A program made the translations under genes and the position numbers. A stretch of 64,000 nt of DNA, from NCBI GenBank assembly GCA_030278955.1, contig JAOANR010000001.1, positions 6,622,874 through 6,686,873 of the forward strand, read 5' to 3'. Positions 1 through 10,282 of the stretch are shown one piece after another (position 1 is the first letter of the stretch; every line of letters starts with the position of its first letter). Origin of the DNA: Hygrophila difformis. Lineage: Eukaryota > Streptophyta > Magnoliopsida > Lamiales > Acanthaceae. The notes below the pieces were generated by a model. The model searched no databases. It was not told where the DNA came from and was given only the letters and a program-made list of their open reading frames with translations.

Positions 1-389
1 ACACTTAACCCCCCAAAAATTTCCCCAAACTTAATTCTTTAGTCATTAACATCTAAAAAATATCATTAAGGAAGAATGAGAGTACACATATTACCACACT
101 AACATTTAATATATTGCCACACTTCACACAATTATTACCACACTAATATCTAATCTCCAAGTCCCACACCAATATTATTTTACCACACCTACCATTTGTA
201 AAATACCAGTCTTGCTTTTTATTTTACCACAAAACTAACTAACTTTACCATACATATATTGAAGACATTACCACACTAGGGCACCAAACACCCCTTAAAA
301 CCCCTTTTACCAAAAATAATACTTCACTTACCGCAATTCAAAGAAAAATAACGGAGGAGGAGACCGAGAAGACGAAGAAAAGAAGAGCC

Positions 390-1863
390 ATGGAAACCGA
401 TTCCAAGTCGGAGAAAGTTCGACCGGGCAAGGAGAAGCCGAAGAAGAGGACGAAGGTGGAGGCGACACCGATCGTGACTGAAGGTAGGGTCGGTGTTGTT
501 TCGTGCTTCCAGTTTCTTTTCAATTTTTTTTTGTTGCAATATGTTTTGTGCAATGTGTGGGTTTGTAAAATTGATATGGAATATGTGTGAGTTTGATTTG
601 TGTTGATAGGTTTGATAATGTGGGAGTAATTTGGGGGTTGAAATTGGTGAATTTATGGGAGTATTTGTGTGAGTTTGATTTGTGGTGACATATTTGATAA
701 TGTGATTGTTGTTTTGTATGTTGAAATGGGTGAATCCCACATGATATGGTTGGATAAATGTTGGTTATTTTGATTGTGCAACCAATGTGATCGATTAAAT
801 GCCCGAATGGATATATATGTATTTTTCACCACAATTTTAGATTAGCACATTGGTGTAGAATTTGTAAATAATTGGCATTGCCCGAGATCAATAGAGGACC
901 AAAGTGGAGGAGGAACCCACCGAAGGTCGGTCTCTCTCAGTTCTTTTTTCTTTTTTGTTGTTTTGCAATATGTTGTTGTGCAATGTGTGGGTTTGTGAAT
1001 TTGATAGGGAAATTGTGTGGGTTTAATTAGTGTTGATAGGTTTGATAATGTGGGGAATGATTTGTATGTTGAAATGGGTTAATTTATGGGAGTAATTGTT
1101 TGATTTTGTAGTGGTTGGTGAATTTGATAGTTAATTGTGTTGTTTTGATTTGTGTTGGCATGTTTGATAATGCGGTTCTTGTTGTGTATGTTGGAATGGG
1201 TGAATGTATAGGAATAATTGTTGATGAAATATTGGTTATTTGATTGTGCAACAAATGTGTTCGATTAAATGCCCGAATGAATATGTATTATATTGTAAAT
1301 GATTGGCATTGCCCAATGTGAATGTGGCTTCATTGATTTGTCAATTGAATGTGTATGTTGCACCAAAGTTGATGTTGATATTTGTTTATGTTAACAAAGT
1401 TTATGATATTGATGTTGATTTTGTTGTTTAATGTATAGGGGTGGGTAAGGAAAAGAAATTTCAAGCTCCTAGGTGTTCTCCAAAGTACCTTAGAGATGTG
1501 GTGGATGAGATAGAGGTGAGGTGGACGGTGGAGCAAAAAGAAGCAATTCAAGCCACCGGCTTTGGACACTTTACAAAAATGAGCAATGAGAGTGGATTTC
1601 TCCCACGAATTGACGAACTTATAAAAGTATTAGATCCGGAAACAAAGACATTCAACATAGGCGAAGACATTAAAATTGAGTTTCAAGGGTACGAGTTCTC
1701 AAGTGTGCTTGGAGTTCGGCATGTAGGGCAATATGTAGGGAAGAGGTTAGTTCACGAGCCCTTCATAGCTAGAAAGTTTTTCGATGGAAGATATGGCGAT
1801 GTTAAAAGAAATGAATTGGCCAATGGATTGGTTTTTTATTTTTATTTTTTACCACAATTTTGA
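390..1863 (+). CDS. hypothetical plant protein, possible transposon-linked N-terminal domain (fragment)
   Basis: Two segments can be joined. Exon 390-483 begins with ATG, encodes a Lys/Arg-rich stretch containing KPKKRTK (a possible nuclear signal) and ends in phase 1 at a GT. The second exon begins at 1439 after TATAG and runs open to a TGA ending at 1863. The second part (KFQAPRCSPKYL, then TGFGHFTKM, then SSVLGVRHVG) resembles in layout the N-terminal region of plant proteins found next to Ulp1-type proteases and in Mutator-like elements: an 'IGFG' turn, then 'D..T...N', then a 'VLG' core. That resemblance is recalled, not searched. No protease or transposase domain is present, and the last residues (FYFYFLPQF) look like intron read-through after a GT near 1831. 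It is therefore probably a truncated or transposon-captured gene. Function unknown. Confidence 0.4.
454..1286 (+). repeat. tandem duplication of exon end plus intron (about 430 bp offset)
   Basis: The end of the first exon and the following intron (about 454-810) recur at about 914-1286. Shared landmarks are the AGGAC.AA.GTGGAGG exon end before a GT, TGTGCAATGTGTGGGTTTGT, TTGATAGGTTTGATAATGTG, and GATTAAATGCCCGAATG at the end. The second exon copy would shift the frame if spliced in, so it is probably a skipped relic. Confidence 0.7.
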
Positions 1864-2295
1864 GTTACAAGACTTGTAGGTTGGTTTTGGATGTGAAGAT
1901 CCTTGCCATTGCCCGGGATTAATGTACTCTTGTTGATTACATTGAAAATGTAGCTTTGATTGTGTTCTTGTTGATTTGAGTTGGGATTTTCTTAAAGGTT
2001 GAAGTGAGTGAAGGGCGATGGATTTGGCATATAAATTGGGGAGTTTTTTTGTTTTGGTTGATTTAAACTTAAATTCATGTTATTTGGAAGCTATTGGAAT
2101 ATTGCACACTCTTTTAAAACGAATAGAGTGAAATTTTTGGATTTGTGGAGACGGGGGTGGTAACCGACGGGTGGTGTTGGATTTTTTGGAATTCTTTGTG
2201 TTATTGTTGGAATTTGATATTATTTGATTTCATAATAATTGATATTTTCAAATGAAATTTTCATGTTAGATGTGCATTTGTGCTTGTTAAACAAC
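1864..2295. other. AT-rich spacer, no gene seen
   Basis: T-rich sequence following the hypothetical gene. No coding similarity, repeat or RNA gene was recognised. Confidence 0.5.
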
Positions 2296-2505
2296 CATCC
2301 GAAACTCTTTGAAATGGACAAAACCATTGGAAAGGACCGTCCCACGACCGTCCGGAACACTTTGAAATGGACAAAAACATTGGGACGGTCACCCAGGACC
2401 GTCCTACGACCGTCCCGTGACCGTCCGGAACTCTCTGAAATGGACAAAATATTTGGAAAGTTCATCAGGACCGTCTCAAGACCGTCCCGTGACCGTCCCA
2501 TTGGT
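2296..2505 (+). repeat. GACCGTCC minisatellite, about three 75-bp units
   Basis: Three diverged units each contain GAAATGGACAAAA, then AT/TTGG, then clustered GACCGTCC words (also ACGACCGTCC and GTGACCGTCC). Units begin near 2299, 2351 and 2425. GC content is far above the surrounding AT-rich sequence. Related GACCGTCC words recur at about 3390-3415. It is open in both strands, but the ORFs look accidental. Confidence 0.7.
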
Positions 2506-4250
2506 TACCACACTTTGAAGTTTTCAGTTACCACGACTCATTACTTGATTACCATAATATGAAATAATTGGTTACCATTTCTTTAAATTATTGGATACCA
2601 AACTTAAAGTAAGTTGGTTACCACAAATTTTATTACCAATCCACATAAAATGTTAATTTATTTCAATTACCATAATTTATTATTATAATGTTATTTCAAT
2701 CCAAAAAATATTGGTTACCACACTTCTCAATGGAATTTTACCACAATCCGCCTCTTTGTTACCACGTTCCTAAAAGTGATTTTACCGCACAATACTATTG
2801 AAGGTTACCATGTTTGTACTTGGTCGTTACCATACTTTTTTTTTAATTCCAATCCCTATAATTTTATATTTTAATATTTTTCAATCCAAAAAATATTGGT
2901 TACCACATTTTTCAATGGAATTTTACCACAATCCGCCTCTCTTAGTGACCACGTTCGTAAATTTGACTTTACCACACTATACTATTGAAGGTTACCACAA
3001 TCTTACTCGCTAGGTTACCATGTTCCTAATAAAATTTTACTATATTCCTCACTCGTCATGCTACCACGTTTTCTTCCCCAAAATCCCTAAAATTCAATGT
3101 TCTTATTTTTTTTAAAAAAAAATTGGTTACCAAACTTCATAACCTACTTACCATACTTTCAAACTATTTTACCACACTTGTAAAAGGAAACTTTACCATA
3201 TTCCTCATTCTTCATGTTACCAAGTTTTTTTCCCCAAAAAAATCCCCAAAATTCAATGTTCTCATTTAAAAAAAAAAAATTTGAGTTACCACACTTCATA
3301 ACTTAATTACCATACTTTCAAAATATTTTACCACGTATATATATGAACATTTACCATGTTGTTTGGACTGTCTCAAACCCTAGTTGACCGCCCAATAACC
3401 CTAGTTGACCGTCCCAATATCTGTGACCACAAATCATATTATTATATTACCACGGTATTACGTATTTATTTACCACACCTCTTGTAATTGCATTACCACA
3501 ATCAGATTGATTGGATTACCACGCACCATTTTATCGTGATTATACATACAACGGGCGTCCTATTACCTTTTTCTAGTAGTGCCAAGGTTGGAGACTCAAT
3601 CATTACAATATTTCTCATCGGTGCATGTTAATAGAATTGAGAAACACGATATACTCCGTCATTACATCATATTGCATCATTTTCGTCAATTGAATGTCTT
3701 TGAGTGGTAATTCATTGGGTTGTATACATTCTTTAATACGGAAACTCAATTGTTAATTGCATTGTATGACATGAAACGATCATACGCCACATGGTAGATA
3801 TGATTCGATGCCACCCATGTATTTCTCGTATAATTTTCCATGATATAGTATATTACTATGTTTATAGTATATTACTATGTTTATGTTGTGGTTACCGTTC
3901 GGTTATATGTAGACATGAGTATCCACTAAATACAATGTATGACATCACCGATTCGACATATTCCTTGGAAAATATAAGTATACACAATTACATGTATTGA
4001 TCGTGCACCCAGAACTTACGAATACGATTATATCATTATGTTACCACGTTGCTTTTATTGGCATTACCATATACACCATAAACTTGTACCATAAACCCAC
4101 CACATGTCACCACATTTGTATAGTAATTGTTACCACTGTCACATTACCATATTTACACATGAATTGGAAGATTATCACACTCATATATTAACAATTACCA
4201 CAATTGGTTACCACAATCCATACGGAGTACCAATTGGTTAACCCAATTTT
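2506..4250. repeat. TTACCAC-rich repeat block, forward orientation
   Basis: The word TTACCAC (with TTACCAT and TTACCAA) occurs every 15-40 bases over this stretch, and again in bases 85-300 of the window. At about 2990-3350 it forms two units of about 155 bp. These are the reverse complement of the array at 4258-5290: the A-type landmark is CTCGTCATG, the B-type TTCTTCATGTTACCAAG, each followed by CCCCAAAATTCAATGTTCT. 3420-4250 holds the same motif at lower density. No coding sequence is evident. Confidence 0.75.
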
Positions 4251-4257
4251 TTTTTTT

Positions 4258-5290
4258 TAAAAAAAATGAGAACATTGAATTTTGAGGATTTGGGGGGGGG
4301 GGGGGGGGGGGGGGGAACGTGGTAACATGACGAGTGAGGAATATGGTAAAGTTTCTTTTACATGTGTGGTAAAGTATTTTAAAAGTGTGGTAATTAGGTT
4401 ATGAAGTGTGGTAACCCAAATTTTTTTTAAATGAGAACATTAAATTGTTGGGGATTTTTTGGGGGAAAAAACTTGGTAACATGAAGAGTGGGGAATATGG
4501 TAAAGTTTTCTTTTACAAGTGTGTTAAAATAGTTTGAAAGTATGGTAAGTAGGTTATGAAGTATGATAACCCAAATTGTTTTAAAATGAAAACATTGAAT
4601 TTTGGGGATTTGGAGGGGGGGGGGGGACTTGATAATATGACGAATGAGGAATATGATAAAATTTCATTTACATGTGTGGTAAAATATTTTAAAAGTGTGG
4701 TAATTATGTTATGAAGTGTGGTAACCCAAATTTTTTTCTAAATGAGAACATTAAATTATTGGGGATTTTTTGGGGGAAAAAACTTGGTAACATGAAGAGT
4801 GATGAATATGGTAAAGTTTCCTTTTACAAGTGTGGTAAAATAGTTTGAAAGCGTGGTAAGTAGGTTATGAAGTGTGGTAACCCAATTTTTTTTAAAATGA
4901 GAACATTGAATTTTGGGGATTTTGGTGGGAAAAATGTGGTAACATGACGAGTGAGGAATATGGTAAAGGTTCCTTTACATGTGTGGTAAAATATTTTAAA
5001 CGTGTGGTAATTAGATTATGAAGTGTGGTAACCCAATTTTTTAAAAATGAGAACATTAGATTGTTGGGATTTTTGGGGGGGAAAAAACTTGTTAACATAA
5101 AGAGTGAAGAATATGGTAAAGTTTCATTTTATAAGTGTGGTAAAATATTTTGAAAGTGTGGTAAGTAGGTTATGAAGTGTGGTAACCCAAATTTTTTTAA
5201 AATGGGAACGTTGAATTTTGGGAATTTTTGGGGGAAAAAATATGGTAACATGACGTGAGAAATATGGTAAAGTTTCCTTTTACATATGTG
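4258..5290. repeat. tandem array of six ~155-bp units, alternating subtypes
   Basis: Six units of about 151-156 bp are phased by the landmark GGTAACCC, at roughly 4411, 4566, 4721, 4877, 5028 and 5182. Two subtypes alternate. One has CATGACGAGTGAGGAATATGG with TAATTAGGTT; the other has CATGAAGAGTG with TAAGTAGGTT. This gives a dimeric period of about 310 bp. The array is inverted relative to the units at 2990-3350, so the two form arms of a large imperfect palindrome. It contains poly-G tracts, of which 4292-4315 is the longest. Confidence 0.85.
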
Positions 5291-5513
5291 GTAAAATATA
5301 TATATATTTTTTCTTTTATTACACTTATGGGTATAGTTGGTATTTCACATCTAGTGCATTATTACACTAATTTATTTATATTGTTAAGTATAGTTATGGT
5401 TTTAATCTTTTTGGGGGGGTTAGGTGTGAGTTTTGTAGGTGGGGGGGGGTTGACTCAAATTTATTTTTTTGGGTGGGGGTAAACTCTAGAAACCCCTAAA
5501 TATTTAGGCTAAC

Positions 5514-5570
5514 TGGAATTATTATAGAATTAATCAATCAATTCATGAATTTAATTCTATAATAATTCCA
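5514..5570. repeat. perfect 20-bp inverted repeat, 17-bp loop
   Basis: TGGAATTATTATAGAATTAA at 5514-5533 is exactly complementary to 5551-5570. The hairpin sits just outside the TTACCAC block. It may be a tiny foldback element or a transposon footprint. No T-run follows, so it is not a terminator in the bacterial sense. Confidence 0.9.
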
Positions 5571-6462
5571 ATTCAGGCATTGATTAATATATGCACTTGA
5601 AGTCCAAAAAGGAAATTTAGGTTCAAGAACGAGTGAACTCCGGCCGTCCCCTTGATTATATAACACACACATATATATATGCATGCATGATATAAACTAC
5701 AGTAAAAAATTTTTTTTCTAATTAATAAAATAAAAATGCTCCCCAGTAGTGTAAAAATACAAAAATGAATGAAAATGACCCCCATCCATTGATTTAAGTG
5801 AGCAGTAATTAGTAAGTTTTAAAAAAAATGACGACGTCGTTAGCAATAGCATTTTGATGGTGGTAATTAAGCAGGGCCAATATTGTCACCCATACATAAT
5901 TTTTGGAAAATTCCCCAGCGCACTAAGCTTAGTACCGTTGCTAATTATCCTTAACAACTTCAATCAAAATTTAATAAAGGAAATAACCAAACTGTCATGA
6001 AAACAACAACCACCGGAAATCCAACTGAAAAACAAATACCATCATTATTCCCTAGCACGCACGTCGCGAACCGAACATTCCGCTGTCCTCCTCCACTTCT
6101 CGGCGCCCCCTCCCCAGAAGATTTTTCCGGACAGTTTTGGTTCTCGTTCGTGCCATAGGTAATAAATACTATATATCTATAATGAATTGAGATTCAATTG
6201 CAGGTCATTTCGAGGGCATAATGAATTTGAGGTATTTTTCATCAACCATATATGTGCATTTCTGGGCATTTTTGCAACCCTGTATCCATTCAATTTGTTT
6301 TCCACGGTTGAAGATTTTATGGCAATTGTCAGAAATAGGGATTTGAAATTGGCCGGCTTCGGATTGTTTTGCATTTGATGTGTTCGTTTTAATTATGTCT
6401 TCAATGGCGTTGAAAATGCAGGCAATAAATAATTAGTAGTAGTACTTACAAGAGAAGACGAT
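5571..6462 (+). promoter_or_regulatory. upstream region and probable 5' UTR of the OSCA1 gene
   Basis: AT-rich DNA with no coding similarity leads into a C-rich stretch at about 6050-6120 typical of a plant 5' UTR. A GT near 6158 and a polypyrimidine-AG ending near 6421 could bound a 5' UTR intron. The ATG at 6463 follows about 40 bases later. No TATA box was assigned with confidence. Confidence 0.4.
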
Positions 6463-9400
6463 ATGGCTGGTATTCATGATATTGCAACATCAGCTGCCAT
6501 CAATCTTCTATCTGCATTGGCGTTTCTTCTGGCGTTCGCGTTCCTTCGTCTCCAGCCGATCAACGATAGAGTTTACTTTCCGAAATGGTATCTGAAGGGA
6601 GTCCGAGGCACCCCCAGGAGTCGGGGGCCTTTGGTCAAGAAGTTCGTCAATTTAGACGCCAGAACATATTTAAAGTTCTGGACATGGATGCCTGCAGCAC
6701 TGCGAATGCCCGAGCCGGAGCTGATACAGCATGCAGGCCTTGATTCTGCTGTATATGTAAGAATTTATCTTCTAGGGTAAGTGAATTTGCCTTTAGAGAT
6801 TTCTTCTTGTTGGTGATGATCATCAGTGTAATGAGCAGAGAACTCCTTATATGCAGATTGAAAATCTTTGTCCCAATTGCTCTGCTAGCCTTCGGGGTAT
6901 TGGTTCCTGTCAATTTGACGGGGAAAAATCTGGTCCACGACAAGGATTTAACATATAGCGACATTGACAAGATTTCTATATCCAATGTTCCTTCAGGTTC
7001 CATTAGGTGGGTTGCAGGCAGGCTATGCGTTTCTCTTACCACTCTTGTATAGGATAAATGATGGCTTAGGTTTTTTGATGTTCCCCTGTTTTCTTTCAGG
7101 TTCGTGGCACATATAACTATGGCGTATGCATTCACGTTCTGGACATGCTATATTCTTCGCAAAGAATACAAGATTATTATGAACAAGAGGCTGCAATTCC
7201 TTGCTTCTGAAAGTCGTCGTCCAGATCAGTTCACCGTGAGTCCAATACCATCTTGCTTTATACATGTGTGTGTTTGAATCTGTGCAGCTGATTTTCCCAA
7301 TTCTTTTTTTTTTTTCTTTTCTTTTTTTTTTTTCTTTTTTTTTTTCCCCAGGTTCTTGTGAGAAATATTCCTCCAGATCCTGATGAATCGGTTGGGGAGC
7401 ATGTGGACCATTTCTTCTGTGTAAATCATTCCAATCACTATCTGATGCATAAGGTATGTAGCAGTAGTACAACCACCCTTGATGAAATGATGTGCAGCAG
7501 GTTAATCTTGTGCATTCTATTCTGAACTTTCTACTCTGTTTGCAGCTGATATATAATGCCAACAAGCTTGCTGCGTTGGTTGAGAGGAAGAAGGCTTTAC
7601 ACAATTGGCGAACTTATTACATGATGCGGTATGAGAGGAACCCGGAACAGAGGCCAATGACCAAGGTACTTTAGTAGGGGGGATGTATGCTTCTAGCTTC
7701 TGTTGCAACTTGAATATGTCTTCTGCATCATTTAGAACAAGTATGTCATCCTCATTTTCTGAAAGTATAGACAGGTTTCTGGGGCCTATGGGGGAACAGT
7801 GTTGATGCCATTGATCACTACACTGCAGAACTCGAGAAGCTACGTGAAGAAGTAAGCCTTTCTATACTACATAAAAATTTGTTGCAGCTTCCAAAGTCAT
7901 TGGTAATCTTTAAAAAGTGCATCAGGCAGTGTACCTTGATCGCGTGCTTCTTTATTACAGGAAGCAGCAGAGAGGGAAAGGGTGATCAGCGATCCAAAGG
8001 CCTTAGTTCCATCTGCGTTTGTGTCATTCAAGTCTCGATGGGGGGCAGCCGTGTGTGCTCAAACTCAACAAACGAGCAATCCTACTGTTTGGCTGACAGA
8101 ATGGGCACCTGAACCACGGGATGTTTACTGGGACAATCTTGCCATACCATATGTACAGCTTTCTGTAAAAAGGTTGCTGATGGCGGTCGCTATGTTCTTT
8201 CTCACATTCTTTTTCATGATCCCCATAGCATTTGTGCAATCCCTGGCAAGCATTGAAGGAATTGAAAAGGTTTTTCCTTTCCTCAAACCGCTCATTGAAT
8301 CGTAAGCACATTTTGAACCTTCAAGCATAAATCATCGACTTTTGCCTTTTGCTGGGGGCATGGCTTGTTATTGAATTATCCTTCTTTTGGTCTTGTTCAG
8401 GAAAAACATCAAGTCTCTCATTCAAGGTTTTCTTCCCGGTATTGCACTGAAGATATTCCTCATCTTTCTTCCAGAAATTCTCATGACTATGTCCAAGATA
8501 GAAGGGCATACGTCGCTCTCAGCTCTGGACAGGAGAACGGCTGGAAAATACCATTTGTTCTTATTTGTCAACGTCTTTCTTGGAAGCATCGTCACAGGAG
8601 CAGCATTCCAACAGCTTCATAAATTCCTCAACTCTGCCCCATCGGAGTATGTTGTCTGTTGTTTTTTTTATACTAGCTTGCAAGAATGAATAGCATATCC
8701 CTGTCCAAATTGGGAAGTGTGATGGGTTGAGCTTTCACTACCATTTGCAGGATTCCGAAGACAGTGGGTGTTGCCATTCCAATGAAAGCTACTTTCTTTA
8801 TAACATACATTATGGTCGATGGCTGGGCTGGTATTGCTGCAGAGATCATTAGAACAATGCCCCTAATCATATTTCATCTCAAGAACGCATTCTTGGTCAA
8901 GACGGAAAAGGACAGGAGGGAGGCGATGGATCCTGGATCCATAGCCTTCTTCTCGTCAGAACCTCGAATACAACTATATTTCCTACTGGGCCTTGTGTAT
9001 GCAGTTGTCACGCCAGTCATCCTGCCTTTCATCATTATCTTCTTTGCATTTGCTTATGTGATTTTTCGCCATCAGGTACGGTCTTCAGGATCATGCCATT
9101 GATCAAGACTCGCTTATTAAGGAGTTTATCAATAAGATTCACAGTTGGTTCTTCTCTCCAGATCATTAACGTCTACGACCAGAAGTACGAGAGTGCTGCT
9201 GCATTCTGGCCAGACGTGCACTACCGCATCATTGTAAGCCTAGTAGTTTCACAGATACTGTTGCTGGGATTGCTGAGCACAAAGAATGCTGCCAAATCAA
9301 CTCCACTGTTACTCGTACTTCCCATCCTGACCATCTGGTTCCATCGATACTGTAAGGCACGCTACGAACCTGCATTTGTCAGGTTTCCATTGCAGGTTAG

Positions 9401-9729
9401 TCTATCCACATTCTGCCCTGTGCCATAATGTACATGATTATGCATAAACATCTGGGAATTGATTTTTGCTTATGGACAACGAACAGGATGCAGTAGTGAA
9501 GGACACATTGGAAAAGGCTACGGACCCAAAGCTGGACTTGAAAGCATACCTTAAGGATGCATATTTACATCCTGTGTTCAAACCAATTGATGTTGAGAGA
9601 GAGGCAGACGATGTTGATGATGATGAAGAGAACACTTATGTAGTTTCTACCAAGAGAAACAGCAAACCTGTTTCTGGTGCCATCACTCCTGATCACAGTG
9701 GATTAGAAGCAGCGAAAGAACGCCAGTGA
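6463..9729 (+). CDS. OSCA1: OSCA1-type hyperosmolality-gated calcium-permeable channel (CSC1-like)
   Basis: Eleven exons give 763 residues with consistent phases: 6463-6776, 6857-7006, 7100-7235, 7352-7453, 7546-7665, 7771-7851, 7961-8301, 8401-8646, 8751-9075, 9162-9395, 9487-9729. OSCA proteins are dimeric, TMEM16-like cation channels that open on membrane tension or hyperosmotic stress and pass calcium. The order is the family's own: an N-terminal membrane part with FPKWYLKG and PEPELIQHAGLDS, typical of the OSCA1 clade; a cytosolic domain starting near residue 200 (VLVRNIPPD) with the NANKLA..V and GLWGNSVDAIDHY segments; then the seven-helix pore region from about residue 365, containing PEILMTMSKIEGH and VYDQKYESAAAFWPD. 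The C-terminal tail is acidic (DDVDDDEE). Length fits the usual 750-775. The gene is convergent with MED33. Clade assignment is strong; which OSCA1 paralogue is unknown. Confidence 0.96.
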
Positions 9730-10282
9730 GGACTATCACATACCACACAGTATCCCTTCATCGATGTGCCAAAATCCTTAGATTACATTACTCTTTCAAT
9801 ACAATTGTTACCCGTTTCTTGAGACGTCAAGTTTGGTTGGAGGAATTGGAATCCAAACTTGAGAGCTCTTTCAAGATTTGTGTAAACTGTAAACGCATAT
9901 TCATAGGGGATTGATTGATACAAATATACACAGTTATTTGAGAAGCAAGCATTAAAAACACATATGCAAAACAGAGCTTTAATACGAAGTTATCAAATAT
10001 TGACAGAGTAGAGTTAGCTTTAATTGAGTTCACCAATATCTCATCTTCCTTTGTTGAGCACTAATGAAAATACACTACAAGAGGAGAATCATAAAAGGCA
10101 ACAAAGACCAAGATTTCCTAAGGATGTCCAATCCCATTAATCCATTACCCGTATTACTTCGAAACATGGTCTCTACAGATGCAGATGTAATATTCGCTAG
10201 AGCTTCTGCTTACTTCATTTTATCTACTAAATTAAAATTTCTAGGATGATTCAACAAAAGGAAAAGTAAAAGAGGAGGAGTT
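9730..10282. other. convergent 3' intergenic region
   Basis: AT-rich sequence between the stop codons of the OSCA1 gene (+) and MED33 (-). It presumably holds both 3' UTRs and polyadenylation sites. No gene was recognised; the short ORFs have no support. Confidence 0.6.

Noticed and set aside
4258..5290. possible CRISPR-like array
   Set aside because: Units are 155-bp contiguous diverged tandem repeats with no spacers, in plant DNA.
7023..7604. 193-codon minus-strand ORF with a Lys-rich run
   Set aside because: Antisense to OSCA1 exons and an intronic T-run; the Lys run is the complement of a polypyrimidine tract.
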